Counted from the stretch's first letter, positions 1 to 17,917 are shown. The stretch is DNA of 64,000 nt from Macrotrachela quadricornifera (GCA_022393335.1 JAJEKB010000795.1:1-64000); one strand, 5' to 3'. Numbers and translations are program-made. The notes: generated from the letters alone by a model not told the origin.

Positions 1-684
1 GGTATTGATGTTGTTTAAAGTATCTGTTAAATTTTTATTGTTTTTTTAGCTCTTGATATTTGATTTAAACACGTTGTGATACTATTTCGTAGCGACATCT
101 TTGTAGTAAAATATCTATACGAAGTTTTTTGTGTTGAACAAAAATCCACTATCCTTTGTATAACGACGGTTTGAATCAAATTTTGAACGATATAAAGATA
201 AACGCATTCAAAGCTTGAAATAAATTGAATTGATACTAAATAAAATTAATTTTTCGATATCTTCAGAATTAATCGAAAACGTTTCGATTGAAGAAGCATC
301 AATTAGTGCGATTTTGTCAACTACAGACATTTATACATGCATCACGTTACGGATTATCTTGGATGACGATCGAATATTTATATTTCATTCGGATTAATTT
401 CGCATTAGTTTAGAAAACGAAGGTCACATGGAATATGAAGTTCAAAAGTTATTAAAGAATCCAAAATACGATATCTAAAAATTTTAAAACCAAGATTTCG
501 ATATCGACATGTAGGTTTTTCTTATAACAAATGCTAAATTCGTCATCACTCTAAAAAAAATACTTTTTGAATGCATTCAGATCTGTCCACCTAAAAAAAA
601 AATCTGTCAAAAAGCCGATCAGTAAAGTGCCGCGTCATGTAAAGAAGCCAATTATTTCTTTATTTCATTCAAATCGGTGTCCTT
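1..684. other. AT-rich flank, no gene recognised
   Basis: No reading frame with recognisable protein similarity. The last 60 bases or so (from about 660) read, in the + direction, into the conserved segment of the decayed element gene that follows, so part of this stretch may be its more degraded 5' portion. Confidence 0.4.
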
Positions 685-2214
685 GTTATTCGCTTTGATT
701 TTAGCGAGCCTCAAGCTGGAAAAGGACTGTGTGATAGAATGTTAGGTACAATCAAAGGAAACGTTCGACGGTACATGAATGAGGATAATGATTGTGAAAC
801 AAGTATTGATTTTGTTCAAGGAGCAAAATCAACTTCATATACGACGATTGCTGCATGTAAACTGAACTCATCAATGTTATTCGTGCAAAAACTACAAAGG
901 CCTGGAATAAAAAAATTCAATAATATACAGTACGATATTAAAATCATTTTGCACACTTCTTGTCGTTTATCGTCAACGGATTCTACAGTGCAAGCAACTA
1001 CGTGGTGAGCGTTTCGTATTGGTAGTGATAAGCAGCACCACCGCTTACAATCAATCGTCAACATTGATCATATTGGAAAGGAGCGTTGAGCACAATAATA
1101 ATGAATGGAAATTTGAAGGAGTTCCTTATCATTTTAAAGGTATATATCGAGTTTCTCTGTTTTACATATCAAGGATAGCTTTGATTTAAAAAAAATAATG
1201 TAAGATAACTAGAGATCGCTTTCATATAAAACAAATCGGTAGATGAATAAATGAACTACTTTTCTCGAAAATTTTTTTCACAATAATTTTTTTTTCGTGA
1301 CAGGGAGTTCCGTTATGACAGAATATGATACGGATAATTCGGATGATACTTCAAGTGATGAATCAAAACATGGTAAGTCGGGCGATGCGGCTATTAACGA
1401 TGACAACATCAAAGACCACACGAGCGTGGAGCCTAAAAAAGTATCGTTTACTAGTAATAGTCAATCGGGTTTCAACATATTCGATTGTGATGAACCAGGA
1501 TATATCAAAAGGTTCTGTCTTTCACGAATCTGGTTAATCACTATGCTCGTGATGATCATGTTTATAAACCCGATAAAATGAGACTTCATGATAAAGCTAT
1601 TGAGTTGTTCAAAAGTGGTGCCGAAACAGGTTAACGACGACGAATTCAGCAACTACACAATTTCACAGTTATCTTAAATACATTAAAGGTAAATAATGAT
1701 GGTGAGCAGTCGATAAGTGATGCTGAATCAAAAACAATAAATTATAAACGACAACATGGGTGGGCTTTGTTACAACCTACTACCAATGCTCTTTTTTCAC
1801 CTGACCAAATTAAATTCCTCAACGAAAAATATGAGGAAGGCAAAAATAACGATTCGAAATGGAGTTCAAATATAGTTTTTGAGGTTAGAGACACTTCTTT
1901 TTTTAATTTTTGCAACTATATTGTCTCTCATAGGAGATGCATAAGGAAAAGAAGATGATTATGATAATTTTATTTTTGGTCCATCACAATTTCTTATCAC
2001 AGCTCAAATAAAAAGTTACTTTTCTCATCTAATACGTATTTAACGTCCTCGTGGAAGTCAACACCAATGGAGTGACAATTCAACGGATGATGAATATGAG
2101 CAAAAAGAAACAGAAGAGACCAAAAACAAGTTCGATTCAATATTATCTGATTTGGACGAACAATCAATTCGACCCATAGTCGAGGAAAGATTTCTTAAAT
2201 CACAATCGTTATAA
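685..2214 (+). pseudogene. Decayed mobile-element-associated protein gene (DDE-like segment plus C2H2 finger)
   Basis: Read piecewise, this stretch resembles a widespread invertebrate protein type found with transposable elements. In order: a segment beginning DFSEPQAGKGLCDR just before 739 and running to about 900 (transposase-like core, acidic residues in DFSEPQ); an acidic linker (1315-1440); a C2H2 finger-like segment from 1474 (FNIFDCDEPGYIKRF) whose second cysteine is tyrosine (TAT at 1501); the rest of the finger (NLVNHYARDDH) in another frame; then a C-terminal region (HGWALLQP..., LFSPDQIKFLNEKYEEG, FLITAQIKSYFSHL) ending at TAA 2212-2214. At least two frame changes (near 1515 and 1950) and in-frame stops (1632-1634 and near 2040) break it. 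Apparent short introns (1140-1303, 1875-1932) remain visible. The family assignment is by recalled pattern, not a search; the decay is seen directly. Confidence 0.55.
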
Positions 2215-5200
2215 GACAAATGGCCCACCTGTTCAGATTATGATGATACTTCTGATTAATTCATAATACTTGCTTTTAGTGTTGAAACGATTTTTCGGTT
2301 GATCTTTTGGAATAAAGTATTTTATATTCATAAATTGAAGCTTATTTGTTCAAACCAATATCAGCGTAGCTTTTCTCAACAATTTTCGTTAGCAGTTGTG
2401 ATTTCTTATTCAAACATGGTTTTTCTCCCTTATCTAAACTGTTCTTGTTTCGCTTTGTGCATGCTTTCTAATTTTTCTATTCTATTTCATCTAGATTTTG
2501 ATACTTTGCAATCGAACAACTAAAGGAAACTATACATATGCGAGAGAACGTTCATATACAGACAAATCAGATAAAGACAATAGCTATGCCAAGCTTTTAC
2601 GATTCCAAGATTACTCACCGAGATCCTACAATGTGTTTATTACAGACATGCTAATTATACAAAATAGTGCAATATGTTTGGACAGTCTCTTGCATATTTG
2701 AAAAGTTCGAAATTGAACAGAAAAGTGACTTTTGCAAGCATAGAATTAGTTGTCATAGATCTGGCTTTTATATTTTACTTGATGTAGGTATACTCACTGA
2801 GTAAAATTTTAGATTAAATTGTACCTAAAACGTGATGAAAATAAAATCAAAACAAGCATAAAAAGTTGACAATCGTGCTCTTTGTCGAGAAAAGTTAAAT
2901 AACCACCTGATGTTTTTTCGTAGATTTTTTCACAAGTTTTCTCCTGGTGTCATTAAGTTTCTGGTACCTCTCCAATTTTAAATCGCATATGAATCAAAAT
3001 ACTGTAAAAAATACTTTGTTGCCTCTTTTTCTCCTATAAAAGGATGTATGTGGAGGATTGAGAAATACATGATTGAATAGAAATAAAGATATTCTTTCTT
3101 TTGACTATAGTCAATGATATATGAATCCTCGAAATAATAAGGTCAGTTTCTACTATAATAAAAAGTATGAAAAAATGACTATTTTAGTCCTGGGCCTCTG
3201 AAGCCTATTATCAATGTGACCTGGTAACTCAGCAAGAAATTATCAGATCAAAGCGATATTTTGGGTTCAGTAATATCTACAGGAGATCTTTCTTTTAGGA
3301 TAGTTAAATTAAAAATCAAAATTTCCTCTCCGCCCCAGCCAAGTATCTAACTCCTGCCTGGTTTTTTGAAGAACCTTCTCTTAAAATTTTTTTACCAAAA
3401 TGCGTAAAATTAAAAATTCTACAAAAGTTGAAAATTTCATCAAAATCGATGATCATCATTGTATAACATAGTGGAGGTATCACGAACATATTCAATTAGA
3501 AAACTAAAAAGATTCATTCTTCCTAGAGATATGCCTGAGCACGAACTCTTTTTATATAGTAGATATAGTTTAACTTTTGCCAGACAGAAATTGACGGATT
3601 TTGACAAGGTATACGTATGTGAAATGAACAGTTTTTAAGACTTTTTCTAATTGAAATTATTATAAATTATGAATTATACATTGATTGAAATCGTTATATA
3701 TAGTGTAGAAGTTACCATCAGAACAATGATCATATGAGTTCGCAATAAGAAAATTTCAGTCATAAGAAAAAAAGAAAATCAAAATTATGTTTCTTTATAG
3801 AACTTATAAAGAGATATGCCAATATCATTATTGTTACATGTCTTGTATTAGAAAATGCTTTATGTTATGGAATTGCTCGTAACACAATAATAAAACCTAC
3901 ATTTAACAGCGAGTAGATTCAAACAGCTATCAAAGTTACGTAAAGCCTCTATCTATGAAAAAGAAGTATATGAAATAATGCAAGCACATTTTTGAAATAT
4001 TTTTTTTGAATAGAATATATCTATTGTGAGACAAAAATGCATCATTAAGGATAATAAGATTGTTTGCAATGTTATCCAACTATCTGCGTAAAGTATTGCA
4101 TTGTGTGTCATAATATTAAGATGACGCCAAGCGGGTATAGTATTAATATATCCTACTATCTTATTAAATGCTGTTCGAATATTTAGCCAAAATTCCAAGA
4201 TTAAAATATGTAATATATGAACTTGTATAATGTTGTTGTTCTAACTAAATATCATATATTGAGTTTAATGTATCCGAATAGTAGGATATTTATATTTGAA
4301 GAAACGTTTATAAAAGCTTTTTGAGTATTTCGAAATGAAATATATTGATCAATAAAGTTTATCAACAAATAAAGGTGAGCATCACAATCACGTTGTCAAT
4401 ATATGTTTTCAAGTTCACTGATCAGCGAAAGCTGCAATTTCAATATTAACATACGTCGAAGTTATTTTAATAAGCTTGATAGATACCAATAAAATTAACG
4501 GAAAAGCCTATTATTTTGAAATACATTCGTTTTTTTAGCAGTTATATTGATAGTTTCATTAAACCATAGACATACTAAAGAAACAAAAATAAATGTTTTT
4601 GCTATTTTTCTCATCTATATGGAAATTAATCAATAATAACTTCGAAATTAGGTCAAACCTATTCAGAAGCTGTATTATAATGTCTTATCAAACTTTTGAA
4701 AGAAATAAGTTAATCGTAATTATAAAATTTAATCTGTGTCCATTTTTATAAGATCATATATATCGGATTACTCTAGATATTATTAACACATAGTTTATAA
4801 TGAATGATAAATAGATGAGTTGATCTAATTAAACAAAATCTTCATCTGACATGATTTAATGTATATTTTGAGAAAACAATCTTTGATCTTATCAAGAAAA
4901 AGTTTTAAATGTTATTTGTCATTTTAACTTTCAATTCAATTTACACATGGATGAAACAAATAGCATAAAAGGTTACTTTTGTTTTTTTTCAGAGATTTTC
5001 TTATCGTTTAATAAAAATGTACATTTATCGTATAAATTACAAATTAAATGAGTGAAGTTGGAACATGTAGTTATGTATTGAAAAGAAAAGATGAAGCTTC
5101 TCTTTTAATTGAAAGTATGATCATGCAATAACCAATTTCACATATTTGTGTATGAACAATGCTTAATATTGTTAGATTTAGATTCGTTTAACCTATCACT

Positions 5201-6210
5201 AAAAATATGATCTTTCATGAAATAACGAACGTCATATTTGAAAACTTTTCTAAGGAAAGAAATCAAATCTTTTTGTTTTTGATAGATTATACTTCTTAAA
5301 CATTGGATCTTTAAGAAAAAAATATCGGACTTTTGTAATAAAAATATTAAATATTTAGGTATTTTTCTTCACTACTGGAACCCTATTGGATGATAAAGGT
5401 AATATAAATTGGTATCTATTACAATGTAAACTATAAATATTATTATACTCTCCTTAAAAAAGCCGTAAGTCAATAATTACTGTCAGACGAGAAAAAAATA
5501 TAATAAAAATTGAAAAGCTTCTGATAACAACTTTTTCTCAAAATAATCTCACCAATAATAAAAAAAAACATCTTAGTTTTATTAGATTCCAGTAATAAAT
5601 TACTAGAATTCATTATCTGATAATTGATTTAGCATAGCATAAACACTTTTTGCAATAGTATACAATACAGTGCAATTAAGTTATAAGCGAATTATTGCTG
5701 AAAATAATAACTTCAATGCTTCAACTATTTTTCGAACTTCTTGCTATGTCACGATAAATTATTGTATACTACGTTTAACTTTCACTTGCCATTTACCCTA
5801 CTATTTATATATATATAATAGTTTCATTGAACAGAACTTAATCGGATCTATATTAATATTTTATAATGCACCTATATATTTTATTTTCAAAAGTCTTTCA
5901 ATCCACAGCTGTTATAATGGTAATATAGTGTGACATATTCATTATGGATTTATCTTGTATCTTCCTAATCTATTTTTTGCCATATTTATTAATTTTGTTA
6001 ATACGTTTCAAACAGCTCTAAAACTATTCATTAGTTTTTGCACGTATCTTCTAGCAACATTGGATGGCATTAAAACGACAAAAAATAAAACTTTAATTAA
6101 AAGAGAAAAATCGCTGAAAATAGATACTATGTTTCATTTACACAAAGCAACTATATGAATAAACATATTTTTAATAACAATCAAGCAGTTGTTCATCATC
6201 ATTCTCTCAC
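2215..6210. other. Gene-free AT-rich region
   Basis: About 4 kb with only short open frames of low-complexity, A/T-driven composition. None shows motifs or exon chains with consistent phase. It presumably includes the promoter of the receptor gene starting at 6211. Confidence 0.5.
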
Positions 6211-7221
6211 ATGGAAATAATTAGTGATAATTCTACAGACTTTATCTCTTCAAATATAACTATCGATATTCCCAATTTATCAGATGCGAATTTATCTTTA
6301 TCTTTTCAATTTTGGTTTTTACTTATTTGTGAAATACCATCTCTCATCTGTTATTTCTTTGTTTTTACTTATATTCTTACTCAAAAAACTCAACGACAAG
6401 CAATTTATAATCATTCTGTATTTATTCTTCTCTTCATTGCATTTTCTATGGTATTATTTGATTATTCTTGGGCAATAGATAATTATCGTCGTGGAGGTGA
6501 AGTTTGGCTACAATCACCTGTCTTTTGTCAAGTATGGTGGCTATTTGAATTTGGCTTTTATAATGCATGTACAGTTATTTTAGCTTGGGCTTCATTTGAA
6601 CGACATATTCTCATCTTTCATTCAAAATTCATTTTAACAAAACGAGGACTTTTATTTATTCACTATCTTCCATTAATCATTATTTTAATATACTTAACTA
6701 TCTTCTATATTTATATTATTTTTTTTCCTCCATGTGAAAGTGAATATGATTTCACATTACCTATATGTGGAGCTTATCCATGTTATCTCACAGTTAATTT
6801 CTTAGCAATGTGGGATATAATTGTTCATGGAATTATAGCCACTTTTCTAGTTGTTTTATGTAACATTACTTTACTTATACGTATTTTTTGGCAAAAACGT
6901 CATCGTTTAAATTGGAAAAAATATCGAAAAATGTCTTTTCAACTTCTTTCAATATCTACACTTTATCTTTCTATTAATCTGCCATTAATGATTATTTTTG
7001 TTGTACAATTATTTGGTTATCCTGAATGGGGTGTTCAAACTCAACGTTACTTATATTTCTTCAGTGTATTGCTTCAATTTCTCTTGCCTTTTGTATGCCT
7101 TCCATATTGGCCTGGAGTATGGCTAAGTGTTAAGACACTCTTTATTCGAAGTCGTCAACATATCGTGCCGATGACAACAGCTGAGATTGCTCGTCAACCA
7201 CAACGAGAAACAGAAATGTGA
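6211..7221 (+). CDS. Intronless seven-transmembrane receptor (GPCR-like)
   Basis: A single exon of 336 residues with seven hydrophobic segments at about 32-57, 67-86, 106-128, 147-172, 198-225, 244-269 and 281-305. The N-terminus carries three N-glycosylation sequons (N7, N15, N27), as expected for an extracellular end. At the cytoplasmic end of TM3 the family DRY motif is replaced by ERH (130-132), Cys106 can pair with a cysteine of the long second extracellular loop (175, 187 or 191), and TM7 has FLLPFVCLPYWPGVW instead of NPxxY. These changes resemble the large divergent GPCR expansions of bdelloid rotifers rather than any receptor with a known ligand. The short, basic loop 3 and tail would face G proteins. 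The ligand cannot be inferred. An AATAAA lies 86 bp past the stop. Confidence 0.8.
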   Translation: MEIISDNSTDFISSNITIDIPNLSDANLSLSFQFWFLLICEIPSLICYFFVFTYILTQKTQRQAIYNHSVFILLFIAFSMVLFDYSWAIDNYRRGGEVWLQSPVFCQVWWLFEFGFYNACTVILAWASFERHILIFHSKFILTKRGLLFIHYLPLIIILIYLTIFYIYIIFFPPCESEYDFTLPICGAYPCYLTVNFLAMWDIIVHGIIATFLVVLCNITLLIRIFWQKRHRLNWKKYRKMSFQLLSISTLYLSINLPLMIIFVVQLFGYPEWGVQTQRYLYFFSVLLQFLLPFVCLPYWPGVWLSVKTLFIRSRQHIVPMTTAEIARQPQRETEM

Positions 7222-7990
7222 ACTAATAGTTTTATTCTATAATGTAATGTATCAATTGTTTTGTATATGTACCTCTGCTGTATCCACAACTTCAAGATTC
7301 GTCTTAAATAAATTGACTGTTTAAGACTTGTCATAATCTTATACTCTCATTACTAGCAATATATAAGGTTTGAGAAACTATTTATTCGAGATAGTAAGCA
7401 ATATCCAAGTTTAATTTGATTATTGAAAATTAATTAAAATTATTTAGAATCTTTGATATATCTTTTGATATTGGATTAAACTTACTTGAATTCAAAGAAA
7501 GTTGGAAATCAAAAGTGTCACAGTTTGATGATAATTCTTAACTGATTTGATATGTAATTTATAAATACTTTAGGTTAGAAATTTTTGTTTATCTGCATAG
7601 AAATTAATTTTGTTAAGTGTCAATCATGCAACAAAAACTAATAGTAACAGTACACATAGACTATCCTGAACAGATACTTACTCACTAGAATAATGAATAT
7701 AATGTTATACAAAAAACCGTTTTTTTTTTTGGACTTTTTAAAGGAAGTATTCAAACCGATATCGAAGAAATATTTATAAATTGCATATTATTTATATAAA
7801 GCTATAGAATGAAAAGAAAATATTATTTTATTACTTATGCTAGAATATCTATTTATGATAAAGTTAAAGTTATTTTTCTTATAATTTATGATACCATTAA
7901 ATGATTATAGATTTTTATAAGATTTTAATTATATTAAAATTATGAGCGAATATCAAATATACTTTATTGAATACTGATAAATAAAAAAAC
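7222..7990. other. Convergent intergenic region
   Basis: Spacer between the 3' end of the receptor gene (+) and the 3' end of the ADP-ribosylglycohydrolase gene (-). AT-rich, with no coding signal on either strand. Confidence 0.5.
7307..7312 (+). promoter_or_regulatory. Candidate poly(A) signal AATAAA
   Basis: An AATAAA hexamer 86 bp after the stop of the receptor gene and on its strand. In such AT-rich DNA the hexamer is common by chance, so only its position supports it. Confidence 0.35.
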
Positions 7991-9391
7991 TCAGAAAATT
8001 GCATGTATGACGTCATTATTAATTGAATTCATTTGTTCGAGAGATTTAATTATCTTATTATCAAACCATTTTTTATATGGCATTGCTCTTAACCATTTGA
8101 ATGGTAATGATTTATAACCATGTCTTGCTCCATACATTGTTCCACAAACTGCTCCATTCGTATCTGCATCACCACCATATCGAATTAGTCTATTTAATGT
8201 CTCTTCAAAAGAATATCTCGATCTTAATCCATAAAAACCTGATGCTAAACATTTATATGTAAATCCAATACTATTAGATTCATCAAGTTTCAAATCCTCA
8301 AGAGTACGCCTTTGATCTGTATACCATAAAAATAAAGCATGATGTTCTACTGGAAGACGTTCGCCAAGTGTATGAATTGTTTCTTCTTGAACGTATTTAA
8401 TGAGTCGTTCAATATTATTATCATCAACTTTGTTTTTTATTAGATGAGCAACAGTTAAACATATAGCAAGACACGAAGCAATACATCGAGGATCATAATG
8501 AGTAGTTTCACACATTAATACAGCTGTTTTTTTCACCTATTGTAAATGTAGAATATTAACCAATATATGATATCAAAAAGTTTATGTAAAAAATATATTT
8601 CATTTTTACCTTTTCAAGATCATTATAATGAACAAATGCTGATGCTGAACATCGCATAACAGCTCCATTTGGTGCTGCTTGACGATTATTACGTTCCCAA
8701 ACTGATCTACTTACTTCAAGTGGATTTTCAAGATATCCATTCGTATAAACTACCTATTATAAATAATACATACAATTATTAATAAAATGACAAGAATAAA
8801 AAACAATAAAATTTTGAATATAAATAGATTACTCGATGAACATTGGCTCCTAATCCCATTCCAGCAAAGTCACCTAATTCTGGAAAACCATGTTCAATCC
8901 AGTTCTTTAATTTCTTAGCAAATACTTTTTCATTACCATTTCTTTCGGTTAATGTTTCTAGAATTAATATCCATTGATCAGTATCATCAGTCCAATCACC
9001 TGTTTTCCATCGTCTAGAATGTTCAGTTAAAATATAATTTGGAAATGGAATTAATTTTGAATCATCTGGATATTTCTGTGCAACTTCATAACGTGTGTCA
9101 AATTCAGTTGATAGACCATAAGCATCTCCAAGTGCTTGTCCATAAGCACAACCAAGAAGACGATCGATCAAACCATTATTATTCTGATTGTTCAATAACG
9201 GTTCAAGCAGATCATGTTCATCAGAAACATAGGATAAATCTCGATTAATTCCATCTTTAAAATCACTAGGAAAAAATAGGCATAAAAAATGAATTAAAAT
9301 AAATTAGAAAATAGACGAAAAAGATAGTTGTTTACCTGTTATATACTACACCAGTTCTTTGATTTATACATTGACAACACCAATTGCTCAT
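7991..9391 (-). CDS. ADP-ribosylglycohydrolase family protein
   Basis: Four exons on the minus strand: 9336-9391, 8833-9265, 8610-8753, 7991-8536 (392 residues, all junctions GT..AG and in phase; introns of 70, 79 and 73 bp). Family members remove ADP-ribose from proteins or small molecules with a two-metal centre. Visible signatures: GCAYGQALGDAYG after residue 50, the metal-binding WTDDTDQ, GAVMRCSA in the third exon, and the C-terminal second metal site GGDADTNGAVCG. Thus both halves of the active site look intact. The first about 45 residues, including a short cysteine-containing first exon (MSNWCCQC...), are not part of the conserved domain. There is no signal peptide, so the protein is probably cytosolic or nuclear. 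The specific substrate cannot be assigned; similarity is to the general family rather than clearly to ADPRH or ADPRHL2. Confidence 0.9.
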
Positions 9392-11276
9392 CGTTAACAA
9401 TTATAATCACAGATTCTTTTATAAAAATTGATATAGACTGCAAAATCAAATAACATCTACTTGTAAATTTTATATTTACTTTATTAAACAATTGACATTG
9501 AAAACTTATCAGATACGATTATATCTAAAAAAAACAAACATTAAGATATATCCATATTAACATCATACTGATTTGAATCGGAAGAATTCATAATAGACTG
9601 ACGAATTCTCTAGGACTCTTTTCATTTCTTTTACTATTGACAGTCGCCGTTCTCATTGCATATTAAGTAAAGCAGTAAGACATTGTTGACAATAGAAAAA
9701 GAAAAACCAAACGAATGATAAGCTTTTATATTATTGCAGCACATTTTGTTATTTAAAAAAATTCTATATGTATGTATAATTTAAGTTTGCCACCTTTTCA
9801 TTTGAACTTCTTAGACAATAGTCTAGAGAAGAACCACTTTTCATTAAAATGTTTATAATATATTTTTTTTCATTGAGTTCATAGATGACCGTAGACTAGA
9901 TATTAGTAATCATCATTTGTTTAATACTAATAGATTTCCTGTCGTTTTGAAGCTTTCAATAAAAATATGAAAATGTTTCACATAAACAAGCAGAAGAAAT
10001 AGCAACTCTAGTAAGGTTTTTTTGACTTAATAAAGTTTTCATAAAGAAAAATGTAAAATAAAGAGAGGATGTTAATGTCTTCTTCTAAATAAAACAACTT
10101 GAAACTTTTTACTATTCTAGTTTTTGTTTCTCCTCGACGTAGCTGTTGAAATTCTCCTACAGAATTGAGTTTAGAAATCTAGCCTAGAGCTTTATTACTT
10201 ATTATATGTTCATTCTATAAATCTCATTATAAACTACCTTTACTGATGAGAGTACTTAATTTTGCAACTAAATCTATGGTATTTACCTTTTTATTCCAGG
10301 TAGCGAGATATAATAAGATCCTTTATTTAATCACACAAATCTCTATGATTACATTCTATGGGAAAGCATGAGGTATTTATATATCACAAAGGTGTATAAG
10401 GGGAATATCTTCAAGAACACCTTTCATATGATGATAATGGAAAAAACTAAGAGACCAAGGTAAATTCTACACATAGAAATACAAGAGGCGAATGACATCA
10501 TTTATAGGAAACGAGTTATTCATTCATACGTCATCATTACAATCTTGTTGTTTTACGATAGGTCATAGAACCTTCATTCATATGCCATTCGAATTGTTGT
10601 TCGACGGGCAACAAAAGTATACATCGTAATTTCGTTGATTCATTCGTCGTTTCATCTAGTGTTTGTCAGTCTTGAAACTTAAACGAGACTTTTTTTTCAC
10701 ACTTATACCTGAATTTTAGTTGTCTATTAATAATCGAGAAAAAGTCAAGAAATGAAAATTGTCAAAATGACTGGAAAGATACATTATTCAACTCAGTTTT
10801 TATACTTTTGTTGCTTATCAAGCAGCAGTTTAAATAGCATATGAATGAAGATTCTATAACCTATTATAAAACAACTAGATATAGTCGCAAAATTAGATAT
10901 TCTCATCGATAGAAGTAGTTTATAATAAGATTTATAGGATGAATATGTAATAAGTAATAAAGCTCAATTTTGTATGAGGGTTCCAATTTAGCAGAAAATA
11001 TTGTATGAAGATGTTGATACCATCTCATTATTTTACATTTTTCTTGATGAAAACTTCATTAAATCAAAAAACTAAGGAAATAATCATAATCAGAGTCAGA
11101 AACAGAATATATTTATTCTTTTTGCATCATTTTATAACAAATCTATTTAATTTTGTATTTAATTCTATGAAAATTTTCTATTCTAGTATTTTTATATATA
11201 TATAAGTCAAAAAAAAGTCTTGAATTTGTATTAGAATGAAAAAAAATACATTTTTCTCTTTATTCAAAAATAAATT
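9392..11276. other. Intergenic region
   Basis: About 1.9 kb between the 5' end of the ADP-ribosylglycohydrolase gene and the 3' end of NUP42. No coding chain recognised; it presumably holds the promoter of the former. Confidence 0.45.
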
Positions 11277-12517
11277 TTAACAAAATTCCTTTGAAGGAGC
11301 ATGAATAGGTATGTTTCCAAATTCAAATGTATCACTTTCAAAAGCAGCACGTTCAGTTTCAAGAAGTTGATCAAGTGGTGTATATTTTGTCGATTGTATT
11401 TGTGAAGTAAAAATCGAAGTCGAAGTCGAAGTTGTAGCTGTAGTATTATCATTAACATCTCTCATTTCTACATCAGCTTGTAATTTTATTGATGGTTGAT
11501 GACTACTAGCAATATATTCATTAATATAATTTTTCTAAAATTAAAATAATAACAAAAAAAATAAGAACATCAATATGAACAAAAAAAAAACATACAAGTG
11601 ATTCAAGTGTTTCAATACGAAGTTTTTCTAATCCAACAAGTTGACGTTCAACCTTTGTCACATAATCAAAATATTGTTTAGTCTAAAATAATTTAAATAA
11701 CATTTTGCAGTAAATTCATTTCCACTAACAAACACATGTTCTTGATTAACATCAGTCATGCATCGATGTTGCCATTTTATTTCTTCAAATGATACATCAC
11801 TCCAGTCTGTAGAGAATTTTTAATAGAGAAAAAAAAACAAACTCAATTCAAAGACGTTCTTTTACCTTCTAATGGATGTCCACCAGGAAAAAGTGATTTC
11901 GATGTAAATCGCCAAAGATTTGTTGATTTTAACCATACTTTTGCTTCAATTTGCAATTGTTTTCTAATTATACATATATTATTTATATAAAATAATTCAA
12001 ATAAAATTGCTTACATTATATTTAATGCTTTATCTCTATTTTCAAAATTAGTATAAATCCATTTAAGAACTTCAGAATCATGTGAATTTTCATGTTTAGA
12101 TACAGTTCTGTTATCAGTATAATGATCCTTCTTGACCTGATAAATATAACATATAGTTTATCTTGTTTGAAGAATGTCGGGTTGTTGAAATATAACTTAC
12201 GATATCTGATGATATATAGTTATATTTTGGATCAATTGGTTGACGAGGAGGACGAGCACGAAGTGATGAATCTAATAAAAAAACTAAATGATCTCAGATC
12301 AAAGCGAATACACCAAAAACGCGTTCCAAATGACATATGATGTTCATAAGTAGTAACTTGAAGGATGTTCGTTTCGAATGCGTTTCGGGTTTTGTTCGCC
12401 TCGACGTGTAATGTAAATTAACATGCAACACATACCATTTTGATTCGATACATGTAACTGCCGACATTGATCTCCAAATCGACAACGACCACGTAAATAA
12501 TATTGACACACTGACAT
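11277..12517 (-). CDS. NUP42: Nucleoporin NUP42 (NUPL2) homologue lacking FG repeats
   Basis: Seven exons: 12436-12517, 12201-12271, 12015-12136, 11866-11963, 11730-11806, 11596-11682, 11277-11534 (264 residues, in phase). NUP42 sits on the cytoplasmic face of the nuclear pore and helps the Gle1/DDX19 step of mRNA export. The N-terminus is a CCCH zinc finger (MSVCQYYLRGRCRFGDQCRQ, then H), matching the start of vertebrate NUPL2. The middle has WSDVSFEEIKWQHRC and a helical segment (YFDYVTKVERQLVGLEKLR) of the conserved core. The C-terminus (YTPLDQLLETERAAFESDTF, then EFGNIPIHAP) matches the Gle1-binding tail. Between core and tail there is only a short Ser/Thr-rich linker; the FG-repeat domain of yeast and vertebrate proteins is missing, and FG occurs just twice in the whole protein. 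An AG after a pyrimidine tract 34 nt before the ATG could be a leader acceptor. Confidence 0.88.
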
Positions 12518-13277
12518 ATTACTTTTATTATATTTAAATTTATCTATAAAAAAAATCTTAAATAGAAAATATTTAATATACAATTTTGAATAAATTTATA
12601 AGAAATTCAATCAATGGAAACATGTGTAAGTTTTACTGACATCACTACAAAATTTATTAAAATTAAATAATACTTATTGAAACAAATGTAATTGATTCAT
12701 ACGATGAAAGATATTCTTGCACAACGTATTTGTCGTTGCTTTTTGTATTTATTTGCACATGTGTTCGTTTAATAATGAAAATAAAACGTTGGAAAAAATC
12801 TATTGGAATGAATCATCCAATGATAAATGGAGAAAAAGAACAAAATCATGACGCATAAAGAAAACTTATGCGAATGATAAGATATTTTTTCTTTACATAC
12901 AAATAAAAGAAAACTTCGATGTTTACGATTGAATTCACGCAAGATACATGTCATAACACTATGAATAAATCATATTCTCGTTCTTGATAAACAATAAAAT
13001 TTGAATCATTATTATTGAGCAATAGGTTTTACAAGATATTGACTTAGTATTAATTAAAAAATTTTCATATACAACATTATTTTTATCACGAATTATTGGT
13101 TTCTTTTTAGTATTTTTGTTTTGATGAATTTATGTTTACAAAAATAAATGATTCAAAAAAAAGGAAAGAAAAGATGTATAACGCACAAGTATTTTGAGAA
13201 AAGAAAAATGCAATAAATGTTAACTTGCTTTTCTATGTTTCGTAAAAGAGAGAGAGAGATATTTACAGACCACTGTT
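12518..13277. other. Intergenic region between PI3K and NUP42
   Basis: About 760 bp between two same-strand genes, AT-rich. A GAGA-type run at about 13249-13258 lies just past the PI3K stop. No gene recognised. Confidence 0.5.

Positions 13278-17917
<4,640 letters not shown>

Noticed and set aside
5955..6158. Small open frame just before the receptor gene
   Set aside because: Stops before the receptor ATG, has no signal peptide or motif support, and cannot be joined to the receptor by a needed splice.
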